A DNA stretch of 64,000 nucleotides. It comes from Candidatus Thiodictyon syntrophicum. Its GTDB lineage: Bacteria > Pseudomonadota > Gammaproteobacteria > Chromatiales > Chromatiaceae. The stretch spans positions 558,001-622,000 of the forward strand of contig NZ_CP020370.1 of NCBI RefSeq assembly GCF_002813775.1. The letters are read 5' to 3'. The notes under the pieces are model-generated. The model saw only the letters and a program-made list of their open reading frames with translations. It had not been told where the DNA came from and ran no database searches. Position numbers and translations under genes: made by a program. Of this stretch, positions 25,883-34,018 are shown in pieces; positions within the stretch are counted from its first letter, which is position 1, and each line of letters opens with the position of its first letter.

Positions 25883-26896
25883 TCAGCCGTTCGGCGCACC
25901 GCTCGGGGTCGGCGGCGCCGCTACCAGCCCGAAGCGCCGCCACCGCACCTGGTAGGGCGGGTTCCGGCCGGGCGTGATGCTCACCAGGGCCTCCATGGTC
26001 CGGGCCGTCGCGGCTCCCTGCTCCTTGATCTGGATGCGGTAGATGGGTCCGCCGCGGTTGAGCGCGCGCGGGGCCTGGGCGTCCGGCACCACCGGGCCAG
26101 TGCGTTGCTCGACCTGGAGTTGGGCGTCCGCGAGCGCGATACCCTGTTGGGCGGCGATCACGGCCGCCGAGGCGAAGGTCAGGTCTACCACGTCGCCTTC
26201 GGTATCGACGGTCACCTCCGGGGCCAGGTGCTGGTAGACCTCACGGTTGACCCCCAGGACCTGCTGCAGCTCCTCCACCGCGACGAAGGGGGCGTTCTTG
26301 GGCCCCAGCGCCCGCCCGGCGCTTTCGTATTCGCTGGCCTCGGCGCCGTTCAGGAGCTTGAGGTCGTCCTCGTCGCGCCAGTCGATGATGGCGTCGGCGA
26401 TGGCCTGCGCCTCCTGTTCCTGCGCCCCGAGCGTCGCCAGCAGCGCGGACAGCACCTGCGCGGATGCCTCGTTCAGGTTGATCCGGGACTGCTCGTTGAA
26501 CACGGCGATGGACAGCGCGTTGCCGTCGAAGTCCCAGGGCCGGGGCGACCCGTCGGGGACCCAATCCGGCGTTTGCGCGGCGTCATCGGCCGCCGCCATG
26601 CCACCTGAGCCGCCCTGCCGGACGCTCCCCTGGCCGACATCTTCCGCGGGCGGCGGGGCCATAAAGCTGAAGACGGCATAGGCGATCGCCGCATCCGCCG
26701 AGGCGCCGAAGCGGGCCTGCGCGATCAGGTTTTCCGTCAGCGCCGTCTCGGTGCGTCCGGCGGCGGTCATCCCGACCGCCATGACCGTCAGCAGGGTGAG
26801 GACCCAGAGGACCAGGACCAGGGCGATGCCGCGGCGCGCACCGCCGCGGTGCCTCAGGCGCGCAGGGCGGGGAGGGCGACGATCAGGTCCGGCCAT
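25883..26896 (-). CDS. gspK: Type II secretion minor pseudopilin GspK
   Basis: 337 residues. After a basic leader, the prepilin cleavage context RRG-IALVLVLWVLTLLTVMAVGMTA lacks the +5 Glu of other pseudopilins, which is normal for GspK. A large domain follows with SRINLNEASAQVLSALLATLGAQ, IIDWRDEDD and the GspK-specific insert EYESAGRALGPKNAPFVAVEELQQVLGV. GspK caps the pseudopilus tip with GspI and GspJ. The start overlaps gspJ by about 43 bases. Confidence 0.9.
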   Translation of the reverse strand: MAGPDRRPPRPARLRHRGGARRGIALVLVLWVLTLLTVMAVGMTAAGRTETALTENLIAQARFGASADAAIAYAVFSFMAPPPAEDVGQGSVRQGGSGGMAAADDAAQTPDWVPDGSPRPWDFDGNALSIAVFNEQSRINLNEASAQVLSALLATLGAQEQEAQAIADAIIDWRDEDDLKLLNGAEASEYESAGRALGPKNAPFVAVEELQQVLGVNREVYQHLAPEVTVDTEGDVVDLTFASAAVIAAQQGIALADAQLQVEQRTGPVVPDAQAPRALNRGGPIYRIQIKEQGAATARTMEALVSITPGRNPPYQVRWRRFGLVAAPPTPSGAPNG

Positions 26897-27576
26897 GTCT
26901 GGTCAACCGTGCTCAGGTGGATGCGGATCAGGGCCGGCGGCGCCGGTTGCTCCAGCCACTCCTTATGCCAGGCGGGGTCATTCTCCCCCGCCAAGACCCC
27001 GTAGTAATTGATTTCGATCTCCGCCACGCCCTCCAGCAGCAGGGTGCGCCCGAAGGCCCCGGCGGCCGCGTCCTGGTCCAGGGCCGTCCCCCCCAGACCC
27101 ATCCGCGTGTTCTCCTTGAGCGGCTCCCACTTCACCGTGCCCTCAAGCGTGCCCTCCAGTACCTGCGGGTGCATCAGCCAGCGGGTCAGGATCAGGGCGC
27201 GCTGCCGCCCGGCCCCCTCCACCTGCAGGCGCAGGATATAGACACCGGGGACCCCGACATGTTCGGACAGCGGGGCCGCATACTCCACGCGCTCGGCGTC
27301 ACCGGCGAACACCGGCAGCAGGGCGCCGTCGAACATCAGGCTGACCGGGCGTGCCTGAATCAGGGTGCGCAACAGGAAGCCGTGGGCGAGCCGCACGGCC
27401 CCGACGCGCTCGGCGGTGATATCGACCAGGTCCCAGGACCGGGTGCCCACCCGTAACCCGGCAAACAGCAACACCATGATCAGTGAGACCATCGCGAGCG
27501 CGATCAGCAACTCCACCAGGGTGAAGCCGCGCGCCGCGCGCGCTCGTCGCGAATCAAGGTCGAACCGGACCTGCAT
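26854..27576 (-). CDS. gspJ: Type II secretion minor pseudopilin GspJ
   Basis: 240 residues. Prepilin peptidase site RAARG-FTLVELLIALAMVSLIMVLLFAGLRVG, with the conserved +5 Glu. The globular part has ERVEYAAPLSEHVGVPGVYILRLQVE and LLLEGVAEIEINYYG, typical of GspJ. It forms the pseudopilus tip complex with GspI and GspK in the periplasm. It lies one base after gspI and overlaps gspK. Confidence 0.9.
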   Translation of the reverse strand: MQVRFDLDSRRARAARGFTLVELLIALAMVSLIMVLLFAGLRVGTRSWDLVDITAERVGAVRLAHGFLLRTLIQARPVSLMFDGALLPVFAGDAERVEYAAPLSEHVGVPGVYILRLQVEGAGRQRALILTRWLMHPQVLEGTLEGTVKWEPLKENTRMGLGGTALDQDAAAGAFGRTLLLEGVAEIEINYYGVLAGENDPAWHKEWLEQPAPPALIRIHLSTVDQTWPDLIVALPALRA

Positions 27577-27577
27577 G

Positions 27578-27991
27578 CTATTGCGCCGGCTCCCCCAGCC
27601 GCAGGGTGCTGAGCGTGAGGCGCCGCACCCGCGGGCCTTCCTGCCACAGGGCGGTCACCGTGACCCGATAGGCGGTCACCGCGGGTGCCACGTCGGAGAG
27701 CCCCGAAGCCGTGGGCGTCTCGCCGAGTTCGACCGGGACTATGCCGATCTGCCAGGCGAAGCCGTCCTCCGGGTCGCCGGAGACCGGACCCTCCTTGAGC
27801 GCGATGGCGCTGCCCACCGCGGCCAGGCGCGCCTGCGCAAGCGCCACGGCGCGGCTGTACTGGGCCGTGGTGATCGTGGTGATGGTGGCGCGCGAGAAGA
27901 TCTGCATCAAGACCCCGAGCGACACGGCCAGGATCGCGAAGGCGACCAGCACCTCCAGCAGCGAAAAGCCGGCCTGACGACGGCGGCTCAC
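27578..27991 (-). CDS. gspI: Type II secretion minor pseudopilin GspI
   Basis: 137 residues, usual for the family. Cleavage site QAG-FSLLEVLVAFAILAVSLGVLMQIFSRA, then AQYSRAVALAQARLAAVG and the C-terminal segment YRVTVTALWQEGPRVRRLTLSTLRL. GspI nucleates the minor pseudopilin tip complex. It overlaps gspH by 4 bases. Confidence 0.92.
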   Translation of the reverse strand: MSRRRQAGFSLLEVLVAFAILAVSLGVLMQIFSRATITTITTAQYSRAVALAQARLAAVGSAIALKEGPVSGDPEDGFAWQIGIVPVELGETPTASGLSDVAPAVTAYRVTVTALWQEGPRVRRLTLSTLRLGEPAQ

Positions 27992-28482
27992 TCCCGTTCC
28001 CAGGGTGCCATGCGTACCCGACCGGTGAGCCAGTTGACCCCGACCTGGTAGCCCGCGCCCCCGTTCGCCGTGTCGCGCGTCAGGATGATGACCCCGCCGG
28101 TGGAACTGCCGTCCGGAAAGAAGCGCACGGCTCCGCGCCGATCATCGAGCATCTCACGACTGGCCGCATTGAGCTTGACGTGCACCTGGCTGGGCAGGGA
28201 GAGGGTGCGCATGCCGGTGAGCGCGAACGTGCGCTCCTGCACATCGACTACCAGCGCGGCATCCGCCCCGGTGCGGATGGCGCTCTCCCGGGCGAGCCGC
28301 AGGGCCGCCGCGGTGCGGCGCGCCGCGGCCTTGAGTTCGACCCCGGGAAAGGCCGCGGAGATCAGGGGCGGTACCGCCGTCAGCAGCAGGGCGGCAATGG
28401 CCATGACCACCAGCAGCTCGACCATCGTGAAGCCGCGGCCACGGGCGACGCGCGGCCGGCGGCCCCGGGGCGTACCGGACAA
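27988..28482 (-). CDS. gspH: Type II secretion minor pseudopilin GspH
   Basis: 164 residues. Prepilin motif RGRG-FTMVELLVVMAIAALLLTAVPPLI, then AAARRTAAALRLARESAIRTGADAALVVDV and RGAVRFFPDGSSTGGVIIL, matching the GspH/FimT beta domain. It adds to the pseudopilus below the I-J-K tip. It is 12 bases downstream of gspG and overlaps gspI. Confidence 0.92.
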   Translation of the reverse strand: MSGTPRGRRPRVARGRGFTMVELLVVMAIAALLLTAVPPLISAAFPGVELKAAARRTAAALRLARESAIRTGADAALVVDVQERTFALTGMRTLSLPSQVHVKLNAASREMLDDRRGAVRFFPDGSSTGGVIILTRDTANGGAGYQVGVNWLTGRVRMAPWERE

Positions 28483-28494
28483 GGCGCCGCGGCC

Positions 28495-28923
28495 TCAGTC
28501 CCAGCTCTTCACGTCCGCGTTCTCGCCCTCGCCCCCCTCCCGGTTGTCCGCACCCAGGGTCCAGATGTCGACCCCGCCGTGCTCGCCGGGGAACTTGTAT
28601 TGGTACTCGAAGCCCCAGGGGTCTTTCGGCACATCGCCCTTCTTGAGATAGGGCCCGTTCCAGTTCGCGGCATTGCCGGGCTTCTTCACCAGGGCCTCCA
28701 GTCCCTCCTCACCGGTCGGGTAACGCCCGGTCTCCAGCCGGTACAGGTCCATGGTAGCGCTCAGGTCCTCGATCTGCAGGCGGGCGGTCTTGGTCTTGGA
28801 AGACCCCAGGAACTTCATGACCTGCGGACCCACCAGCCCGGCCAGGAGGCCCAGGATGGCGAGCACGACCAGGAGCTCGACCAGGGTGAAACCAGCGGTG
28901 CGCTTGGCACAGGACGGATACAT
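28495..28923 (-). CDS. gspG: Type II secretion major pseudopilin GspG
   Basis: 142 residues from the ATG at 28923, which has a GGAGG ribosome site seven bases upstream. The cleavage site is RTAG-FTLVELLVVLAILGLLAGLVGPQVM. The body has TARLQIEDLSATMDLYRLETGRYPTGEEGLEALV, YLKKGDVPKDPWGFEYQYKFPGEHGGVDIWTLGAD and the acidic end associated with calcium binding. It is the main subunit of the pseudopilus piston. It is the first operon gene here; gspE and gspF, which precede gspG in Xps loci, are absent upstream. The longer frame to 29151 runs through a repeat and is rejected. Confidence 0.95.
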   Translation of the reverse strand: MYPSCAKRTAGFTLVELLVVLAILGLLAGLVGPQVMKFLGSSKTKTARLQIEDLSATMDLYRLETGRYPTGEEGLEALVKKPGNAANWNGPYLKKGDVPKDPWGFEYQYKFPGEHGGVDIWTLGADNREGGEGENADVKSWD

Positions 28924-28980
28924 CGCGAGACCTCCGAACCAACGAAATGATCCGGGCATTCTATGCCGACCAAGGTCGCG

Positions 28981-29105
28981 TGGCGAGTGATGGGGCCCCC
29001 CGGGTGCGTTGTCGTTGTCGTTGTCGTGATCGAATAATCCGACCACGATTACGACAACGACAACGACAACGACGCCCGGTCCGTGAGAACGTTCTGATCG
29101 CACCC
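28981..29105. repeat. (GTTGTC)n inverted-arm element, copy B
   Basis: The left arm (GTTGTC units to GTGATCG, about 29007-29032) and the right arm (CGATTACGACAACGAC units, 29046-29073) surround a loop AATAATCCGACCA. Beyond the right arm, GCCCGGTCCGTGAGAACG and GATCGCACCC match in reverse complement the flanks of the copies at 2461 and 53740. This copy therefore lies in inverse orientation. It sits between the divergent gspG and rdgC genes and could influence both promoters. Confidence 0.75.
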
Positions 29106-29207
29106 AGGCTCCCCGGGGCGGGCGCCGGACGCACCGGTGCGGGAAAGCCATGGCGCCCCCGGCGGGACTCGGGGATAATCCGACGGCTTTTACCCAGGGG
29201 ATTGTCG

Positions 29208-30110
29208 ATGTTCAAGAACGCCAGGATCTATCGTCTCGGGGCACCCTTCGGCCGCGCCGCCGCGGAACTGGAGGCGGCGCTGGGGACCCGGCGGTTCCGC
29301 CCCTGCGGCCCGGTGGAGGTCGCCACCCTGGGGTGGTCGGCACCGCTCGGCGAGGACACCTCGGCCCTGGTGCACGGGGTGGGCGGCTGTCTGCTCCTGT
29401 GCCTGCGTAAGCAGGAGCGGCTGCTGCCGTCGTCCGCGGTCGCCGAGGCGGTGGACGAGCGCATCGCCGAGATCGAGGCCGGCGAGGCACGCGACCTCAG
29501 CCGCTCGGAGCGCCGCGCGCTGCGCGAGCAGACCGTCACCGAGATGCTGCCGCGCGCCTTCACCCGCTCGCGCCGCACCCTGCTCTATATCGACACCGAG
29601 TCCGGTTGGCTGGTGGTCGACGCCGCCAGCGAAAAACAGGCCGAGGAGGCGATTTCACTGCTGCGCCTGACGCTGGAGACCCTGCCGGCCAAGCCCCCGG
29701 CCCCCCGGCAGCCCCCCGCCGGCATCCTCACCGCCTGGCTGCTCACCGGCGAGGCCCCGGCCGATTTCATCCCAGCCGACGCCTGTGAACTGCGCGACAG
29801 CGAGGACAGCGCGAGCGTCATCCGCTGCAAGGGGCAGGATCTCGCCAGCGAGGAGATCCTGAACCACCTGCGGGCCGGCAAACAGGTCGTCAAGCTGGCC
29901 CTGGACTGGGACGAGCGGCTCGCCTTCATTCTGGCCGACGACCTGTCGCTCAAACGCCTGCGCGTCGGCGACGCCCTGCTCGACGAGATCGAGGACGGCG
30001 ACGACCCGGCGGCGCGGCTCGACGCCGAGTTCGCACTCATGGCCCTGCAACTGCGCGAACTGTTCGTGCGCCTGGACGCGCTGTTCGGCCTGGTCGGCGA
30101 GCCTGCTTAG
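29208..30110 (+). CDS. rdgC: Recombination-associated protein RdgC
   Basis: 300 residues, full family length. It begins MFKNARIYRLGAPFGRAAAELEAAL and contains the conserved VATLGWSAPLG, QERLLPSSAVAEAVDERIAEIEA and SLKRLRVGDALLDEI segments. RdgC is a ring-shaped DNA-binding protein that restrains RecA loading and recombination at forks. The ATG at 29208 gives the canonical N-terminus; the frame extends much further upstream only through the repeat element. It is divergent from gspG and followed by trmB. Confidence 0.94.
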   Translation: MFKNARIYRLGAPFGRAAAELEAALGTRRFRPCGPVEVATLGWSAPLGEDTSALVHGVGGCLLLCLRKQERLLPSSAVAEAVDERIAEIEAGEARDLSRSERRALREQTVTEMLPRAFTRSRRTLLYIDTESGWLVVDAASEKQAEEAISLLRLTLETLPAKPPAPRQPPAGILTAWLLTGEAPADFIPADACELRDSEDSASVIRCKGQDLASEEILNHLRAGKQVVKLALDWDERLAFILADDLSLKRLRVGDALLDEIEDGDDPAARLDAEFALMALQLRELFVRLDALFGLVGEPA

Positions 30111-30120
30111 TCGCAGCACC

Positions 30121-30864
30121 TTGAACACCGTGGCGCCGGTGAAACAACCTGACGAACCGTGTGCGCCCGCCGGGGAGGCCCCGGACCGGCGCCGCCCGGT
30201 GCGTAGCTTTGTGCTGCGCCAGGGCCGGCTCACGGTGGCGCAGGAGCGGGCCTTTGTGGACCTGTGGCCGCGCTATGGGGTGGACTGGGTGCCCGGGACG
30301 CTGCTCGACCTTGCGGCCCTCTTCGGCAATGAGCGGGCGGTGGTGTTGGAGATCGGCTTCGGCAACGGGGACAGCCTGGCGGCGATGGCGGCGGCCGAAC
30401 CGCTGCGCAACTGGCTGGGGGTGGAGGTCCACGCACCCGGCGTGGGCCACCTGCTGCTAGAGACCGAGCGGCGCGGGCTTACCAACCTGCGGGTGGTCCG
30501 CCACGATGCCGTGGAACTGCTCGCCGGGGGGCTGCCGCCCGCATCGCTCGCGCGGGTCCAGCTCTTTTTTCCGGACCCTTGGCCCAAGCAGCGCCACCAC
30601 AAGCGCCGCATCCTGACCCCCGCCTTTCTCGACCTGCTGGCCCGCGCGCTGGTCCCGGGCGGGGTCTTCCACGCGGCCACCGATTGGGAACCCTACGCCA
30701 CCCAGATGCTCGAGGTGCTGGAGGCCCAGGGCTCGCCGTTCGTGAACACCGCGGGGCCGGACCGTTTCGCGCCGCGCCCCGCCACCCGCCCCCTGACCCG
30801 CTTCGAGCAGCGGGGCGAGCGCCTCGGGCATCAGGTCCGCGACCTGGTGTGGCGGCGCCGCTGA
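30121..30864 (+). CDS. trmB: tRNA (guanine-N7-)-methyltransferase TrmB
   Basis: 247 residues from a TTG. Motif I is VVLEIGFGNGDSLAAMAAAEP, followed by NWLGVEVHAPGVGHLL, the catalytic DAVELLAGG region, and the family signature VQLFFPDPWPKQRHHKRRILTPAFLDLL. A tail segment FHAATDWEPYATQMLEVLE completes the fold. It forms m7G46 in tRNA variable loops using SAM. The stop overlaps the next start by one base (TGATG). Confidence 0.94.
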   Translation: MNTVAPVKQPDEPCAPAGEAPDRRRPVRSFVLRQGRLTVAQERAFVDLWPRYGVDWVPGTLLDLAALFGNERAVVLEIGFGNGDSLAAMAAAEPLRNWLGVEVHAPGVGHLLLETERRGLTNLRVVRHDAVELLAGGLPPASLARVQLFFPDPWPKQRHHKRRILTPAFLDLLARALVPGGVFHAATDWEPYATQMLEVLEAQGSPFVNTAGPDRFAPRPATRPLTRFEQRGERLGHQVRDLVWRRR

Positions 30865-31556
30865 TGGGCGCCCTACGCCTGGAGGCGGTGCGTCCGCGGG
30901 TCCTGGCCCCGGTGAACCTGAGCCTGGCGGCGGGTGAGTTGGTCTTCATCTCCGGCCCCTCAGGTTCCGGCAAGAGCCTGCTGCTGCGTGCCGTGGCGGA
31001 TTTGGACCCCCACGCGGGCGAGGTCTGGCTGGGGAGCGAGGCGCGCTCGACCATGGCCCCGGCCCGCTGGCGGCAACGGGTCGGACTCTTGCCCGCGGAG
31101 GCCTTTTGGTGGGCGGATGCGGTCGGCGAGCACTTTCCTGCGACCACCGGGCGCGTGCAAGACGTGGGCGAACGGGTCGCACCAGGGTCCGCGGACGGGG
31201 GGCTCGATGGCCTGCTCGCCGCCCTTGGCTTCGCGCCGGATGTACTGGATTGGTCGGTCGCGCGCCTCTCCACCGGCGAGCGCCAGCGCCTGGCCCTGGC
31301 GCGGCTGCTGGCCCAGGGGCCGGAGGCCCTGCTGCTGGACGAGGCCACGGCCAACCTGGACCCGGCCAACCGCGAACGGGTGGAACTGGTGACGGCGGCC
31401 TATCGCGCCGGTCAGGCCGCGGCGATCCTCTGGGTAAGCCATGACCCGGAGCAGCGCGAGCGCCTCGGCGGGCGGCAGTTCGGTATCCGGGATGGGCGCC
31501 TGGGGCCGACCGAAGCGGTGAGCGCGGGCCCCGCCCGCCTGGAAGACGGGCGATGA
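30864..31556 (+). CDS. fetA: ABC transporter ATPase, FetA/YbbL type
   Basis: 230 residues. Walker A is SGPSGSGKSLLLRAVADLDP, the ABC signature is LSTGERQRLALARLLAQGP and Walker B is ALLLDEATANLDP, with the switch His in ILWVSHD. Together with the adjoining permease it matches FetAB, reported as an iron exporter in E. coli that eases oxidative stress. The Q-loop region is short, as in this family. It overlaps the permease gene by 4 bases. Confidence 0.85.
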   Translation: MGALRLEAVRPRVLAPVNLSLAAGELVFISGPSGSGKSLLLRAVADLDPHAGEVWLGSEARSTMAPARWRQRVGLLPAEAFWWADAVGEHFPATTGRVQDVGERVAPGSADGGLDGLLAALGFAPDVLDWSVARLSTGERQRLALARLLAQGPEALLLDEATANLDPANRERVELVTAAYRAGQAAAILWVSHDPEQRERLGGRQFGIRDGRLGPTEAVSAGPARLEDGR

Positions 31557-32365
31557 GTCTGGTCCTGCTCACCCCCTTCGACCTGGCCCTGGCGGCCGTC
31601 CTGGTGCTGTTGCTGGCGGCCATGTCCTGGTACCTGCATCTGGGGGTGGAGCGGCGCCTGCTGATCGCGGCGGCGCGCAGCACGGTGCAATTGATGCTCG
31701 TGGGGCTGGTGCTCAAGGCCCTGTTCGCGCAGACCAATCCCTGGCTGATCGGGCTCATGGCGCTGTTTATGCTGGCGGTCGCCGGGATCGAGGTCCTGCA
31801 GCGCCAGAAGCGCCGCTTCCGCGGGCCCTGGGGCTACGGGATCGGGGCGTTCTCCATGTTCATCTCCTCTTTCAGCGTACTGTTCTTGACGCTGACCCTG
31901 ATCATCCGGGTGGAGCCCTGGTATCAGCCCCAATACCTGATCCCGCTTTTGGGTATGTTGCTGGGCAACACCATGAGCGGTGCGGCGATCGCGCTGGACA
32001 CCCTGACGCGCGGCGCCTGGGACGCGCGCGGGCGTATCGAGGCGCGGCTGCTGGCCGGGGGTACCTGGGATCAGGCCATCGCGTCGCTGCGGCGGGACTC
32101 GCTGCGCGCCGGGCTGATCCCGATCGTCAACGCCATGGCCACCGCCGGCCTGGTCAGCCTGCCGGGGATGATGACCGGGCAGATCCTGGCCGGCAGCCCG
32201 CCCATGGAGGCGGCCAAGTACCAGCTCTTGATGATGTTCGTGATCTCCGCCGGGACCGGCCTGGGGTCGGTGGCGGCGGTGTGGCTCGGCTCCCGGCGGC
32301 TGTTCGATGAGCGCGAGCGGTTGCGCCTGGATCGGCTGCGCGACCAGGGGCGCGACCGCGGGTAG
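31553..32365 (+). CDS. fetB: ABC transporter permease, FetB/YbbM type
   Basis: 270 residues with about seven membrane helices. Family blocks include RRLLIAAARSTVQLMLVGLVLKALF, LIPLLGMLLGNTMSGAAIALD, SLRRDSLRAGLIPIVNAMATAGLVSLPGMMTGQILAG and AAKYQLLMMFVISAGTGLGSVAAV. These identify the UPF0014/FetB family of inner-membrane permeases that partner with FetA. Iron export is inferred from the E. coli pair. Confidence 0.9.
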   Translation: MSLVLLTPFDLALAAVLVLLLAAMSWYLHLGVERRLLIAAARSTVQLMLVGLVLKALFAQTNPWLIGLMALFMLAVAGIEVLQRQKRRFRGPWGYGIGAFSMFISSFSVLFLTLTLIIRVEPWYQPQYLIPLLGMLLGNTMSGAAIALDTLTRGAWDARGRIEARLLAGGTWDQAIASLRRDSLRAGLIPIVNAMATAGLVSLPGMMTGQILAGSPPMEAAKYQLLMMFVISAGTGLGSVAAVWLGSRRLFDERERLRLDRLRDQGRDRG

Positions 32366-32569
32366 TAGGAGCGGCCCCCAGGCCGCGACGGGTAGCCGCA
32401 AGGGCACGTGGCCAGCGTTATGATCAAGGCCCGCCCCCGCGGCCGGCGCCCCGTCGGTCCGGTCCTTTTGGGCGCGCCGCTTCACCGGTAAAATCCCATT
32501 TCCAGTCGAATCATTGGTGCCGCCGCCGTGCGGCAACGGTAAGCCCCCACCCCTCGAGGACCTCCCGCG

Positions 32570-33643
32570 ATGAAGCACTCACCACCAGCCGCCGCCCCGG
32601 CCCTGCTCCTCGTCGCCGCGCTGCTGGCGGCCGTCACCCCGCTCCAGGCCGGCCCGGACCGGCCCGCGGTCGGCAACGCGGCGGCGCCCCCGGCAAGTCC
32701 GGCGGCCGCGGCGGCGCCGGCACCGCAAGACGCCGGTGAGCCCGCGACCGGAGCGCCGCCGTCCCTGGAGAATACCTCCTGGTCGCCCGCGGCCTATCGT
32801 GCCGGCAAGGCCCTGGTCGAGATCGCCGCGGGCCCGCGTCCCGGCCGCTTTCGCTTCGAGGCGGGGCGGGTCGCCGGCACCGCGGGCTGCAACCAGATCG
32901 GCGGCAGCTACACCCTGGCGGGGGCGAGCCTGACCTTCAAGGCGAATATGGCCTCTACGATGATGGCCTGTCCGGAGCCGCTGATGAAGCAGGACAAGGC
33001 GGTCGGCCTGGCCCTGACCCGGGTCGCCGCCTACCGTCTGGATGGCGAATTGCTGGAGTTGCTGGACGCCGCGGGCGCGGTGCAGCTGCGCTTCGTGCGG
33101 CTCAAGCCCACCCCCCTGGTCGGGCAGGTCTGGCAGCTGACCGGCTACGACAACGGCAAAGAGGCCATCAGTTCGGCCCGCAACGGGACCGAGATCAACC
33201 TGGAGTTCCGCGACGACGGCACTCTGGGCGGCTCCGATGGCTGCAATCGCTACATGAGCGGTTACACCCTGAGCGGCGCGACCCTGACCATCGGCCCCCT
33301 GGCCAGCACCCGCATGGCGTGCAAGCCGGACGGGGCGGCGCAACAGGCCCGCGACTACGCGGCGGCCCTGGGCTCGGTGACCAGCTACCGCATTGAGGGC
33401 GGCGAGTTGCTGCTCCTCACCGGCGAGGGCAAACCGGCCGCCCGCTATCGCACGGAGGTGGTCCGGCCGGTCGAGGTCGAAGTCGCTGCCGGCGGCGGCG
33501 CCCTCCCCAGCGGTACGCCTGACACTGCGCAGACCCCGCAACCGGCCCTGACGGCCCCCGCCACAAGCACGGCTCCCCAGGGCGGCGCGGTCGGTGGCGG
33601 GGAGGCACCGCGGCGGAGCCTGCCGCCGACGCCGACGCCCTAA
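32570..33643 (+). CDS. Secreted double META-domain protein (HslJ-like)
   Basis: 357 residues. The signal peptide is PALLLVAALLAAVTPLQAGP. After an Ala/Pro-rich linker come two META domains. One is at about 60-180 (LENTSWSPAAYRAGKALVEI, GRVAGTAGCNQIGGSYTLAGASLTFKANMASTMMACPE). The other is at about 183-300 (VWQLTGYDNGKEAI, DGTLGGSDGCNRYMSGYTLSGATLTIGPLASTRMACKPD). A Pro/Ala-rich tail ends the protein. META/HslJ proteins sit in the envelope and have been tied to heat or antibiotic tolerance, but the biochemical role is not established. The paired 'GxxGCNxxxGxY' and 'ASTxMAC' blocks make the family call firm. Confidence 0.85.
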   Translation: MKHSPPAAAPALLLVAALLAAVTPLQAGPDRPAVGNAAAPPASPAAAAAPAPQDAGEPATGAPPSLENTSWSPAAYRAGKALVEIAAGPRPGRFRFEAGRVAGTAGCNQIGGSYTLAGASLTFKANMASTMMACPEPLMKQDKAVGLALTRVAAYRLDGELLELLDAAGAVQLRFVRLKPTPLVGQVWQLTGYDNGKEAISSARNGTEINLEFRDDGTLGGSDGCNRYMSGYTLSGATLTIGPLASTRMACKPDGAAQQARDYAAALGSVTSYRIEGGELLLLTGEGKPAARYRTEVVRPVEVEVAAGGGALPSGTPDTAQTPQPALTAPATSTAPQGGAVGGGEAPRRSLPPTPTP

Positions 33644-33727
33644 GGTTCCTTGGACTGCGGATCGCGGGCGACGCCGGATCGGCTACACTGGCGCCCCCGT
33701 TCCCGGTCGCGCGAGTCAATCGTCAAT

Positions 33728-34018
33728 ATGCACTGTTGGGCCCACAACTCTTTCGTCGTCATGGTGATCGCGCTCGGGACCCTGGGCATGATCGACGCCT
33801 GCGGGCAAAAGGGCCCCCTGTTCCTGCCGAAACCGGACGAACAACAGGCCCCGGCGAAGGGCGCGGAGGTGCCCAAGACGCCGGCCCCGACGCCGGTGTC
33901 GGCTCCGACTCAGGCGCCGGCCCCGGCCCTGCCCCCGGCGACCAACGCCGAACTGCTGGCATGGCCGGCGCAAAATCCGAGCGGCTGCACCGACGGGTGC
34001 TCGGGAGGAGCCAGGTAA
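33728..34018 (+). CDS. lptM: Small lipoprotein LptM (YifL type)
   Basis: 96 residues. A hydrophobic leader (SFVVMVIALGTLGMIDAC) ends in a lipobox Cys at residue 25, followed by the diagnostic GQKGPLFLPKP. The rest is Pro/Ala-rich. LptM in E. coli aids maturation of the LptD/LptE outer-membrane complex. It precedes lysA in many gammaproteobacteria, exactly as here, with its TAA stop overlapping the lysA ATG by one base. Confidence 0.85.
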   Translation: MHCWAHNSFVVMVIALGTLGMIDACGQKGPLFLPKPDEQQAPAKGAEVPKTPAPTPVSAPTQAPAPALPPATNAELLAWPAQNPSGCTDGCSGGAR

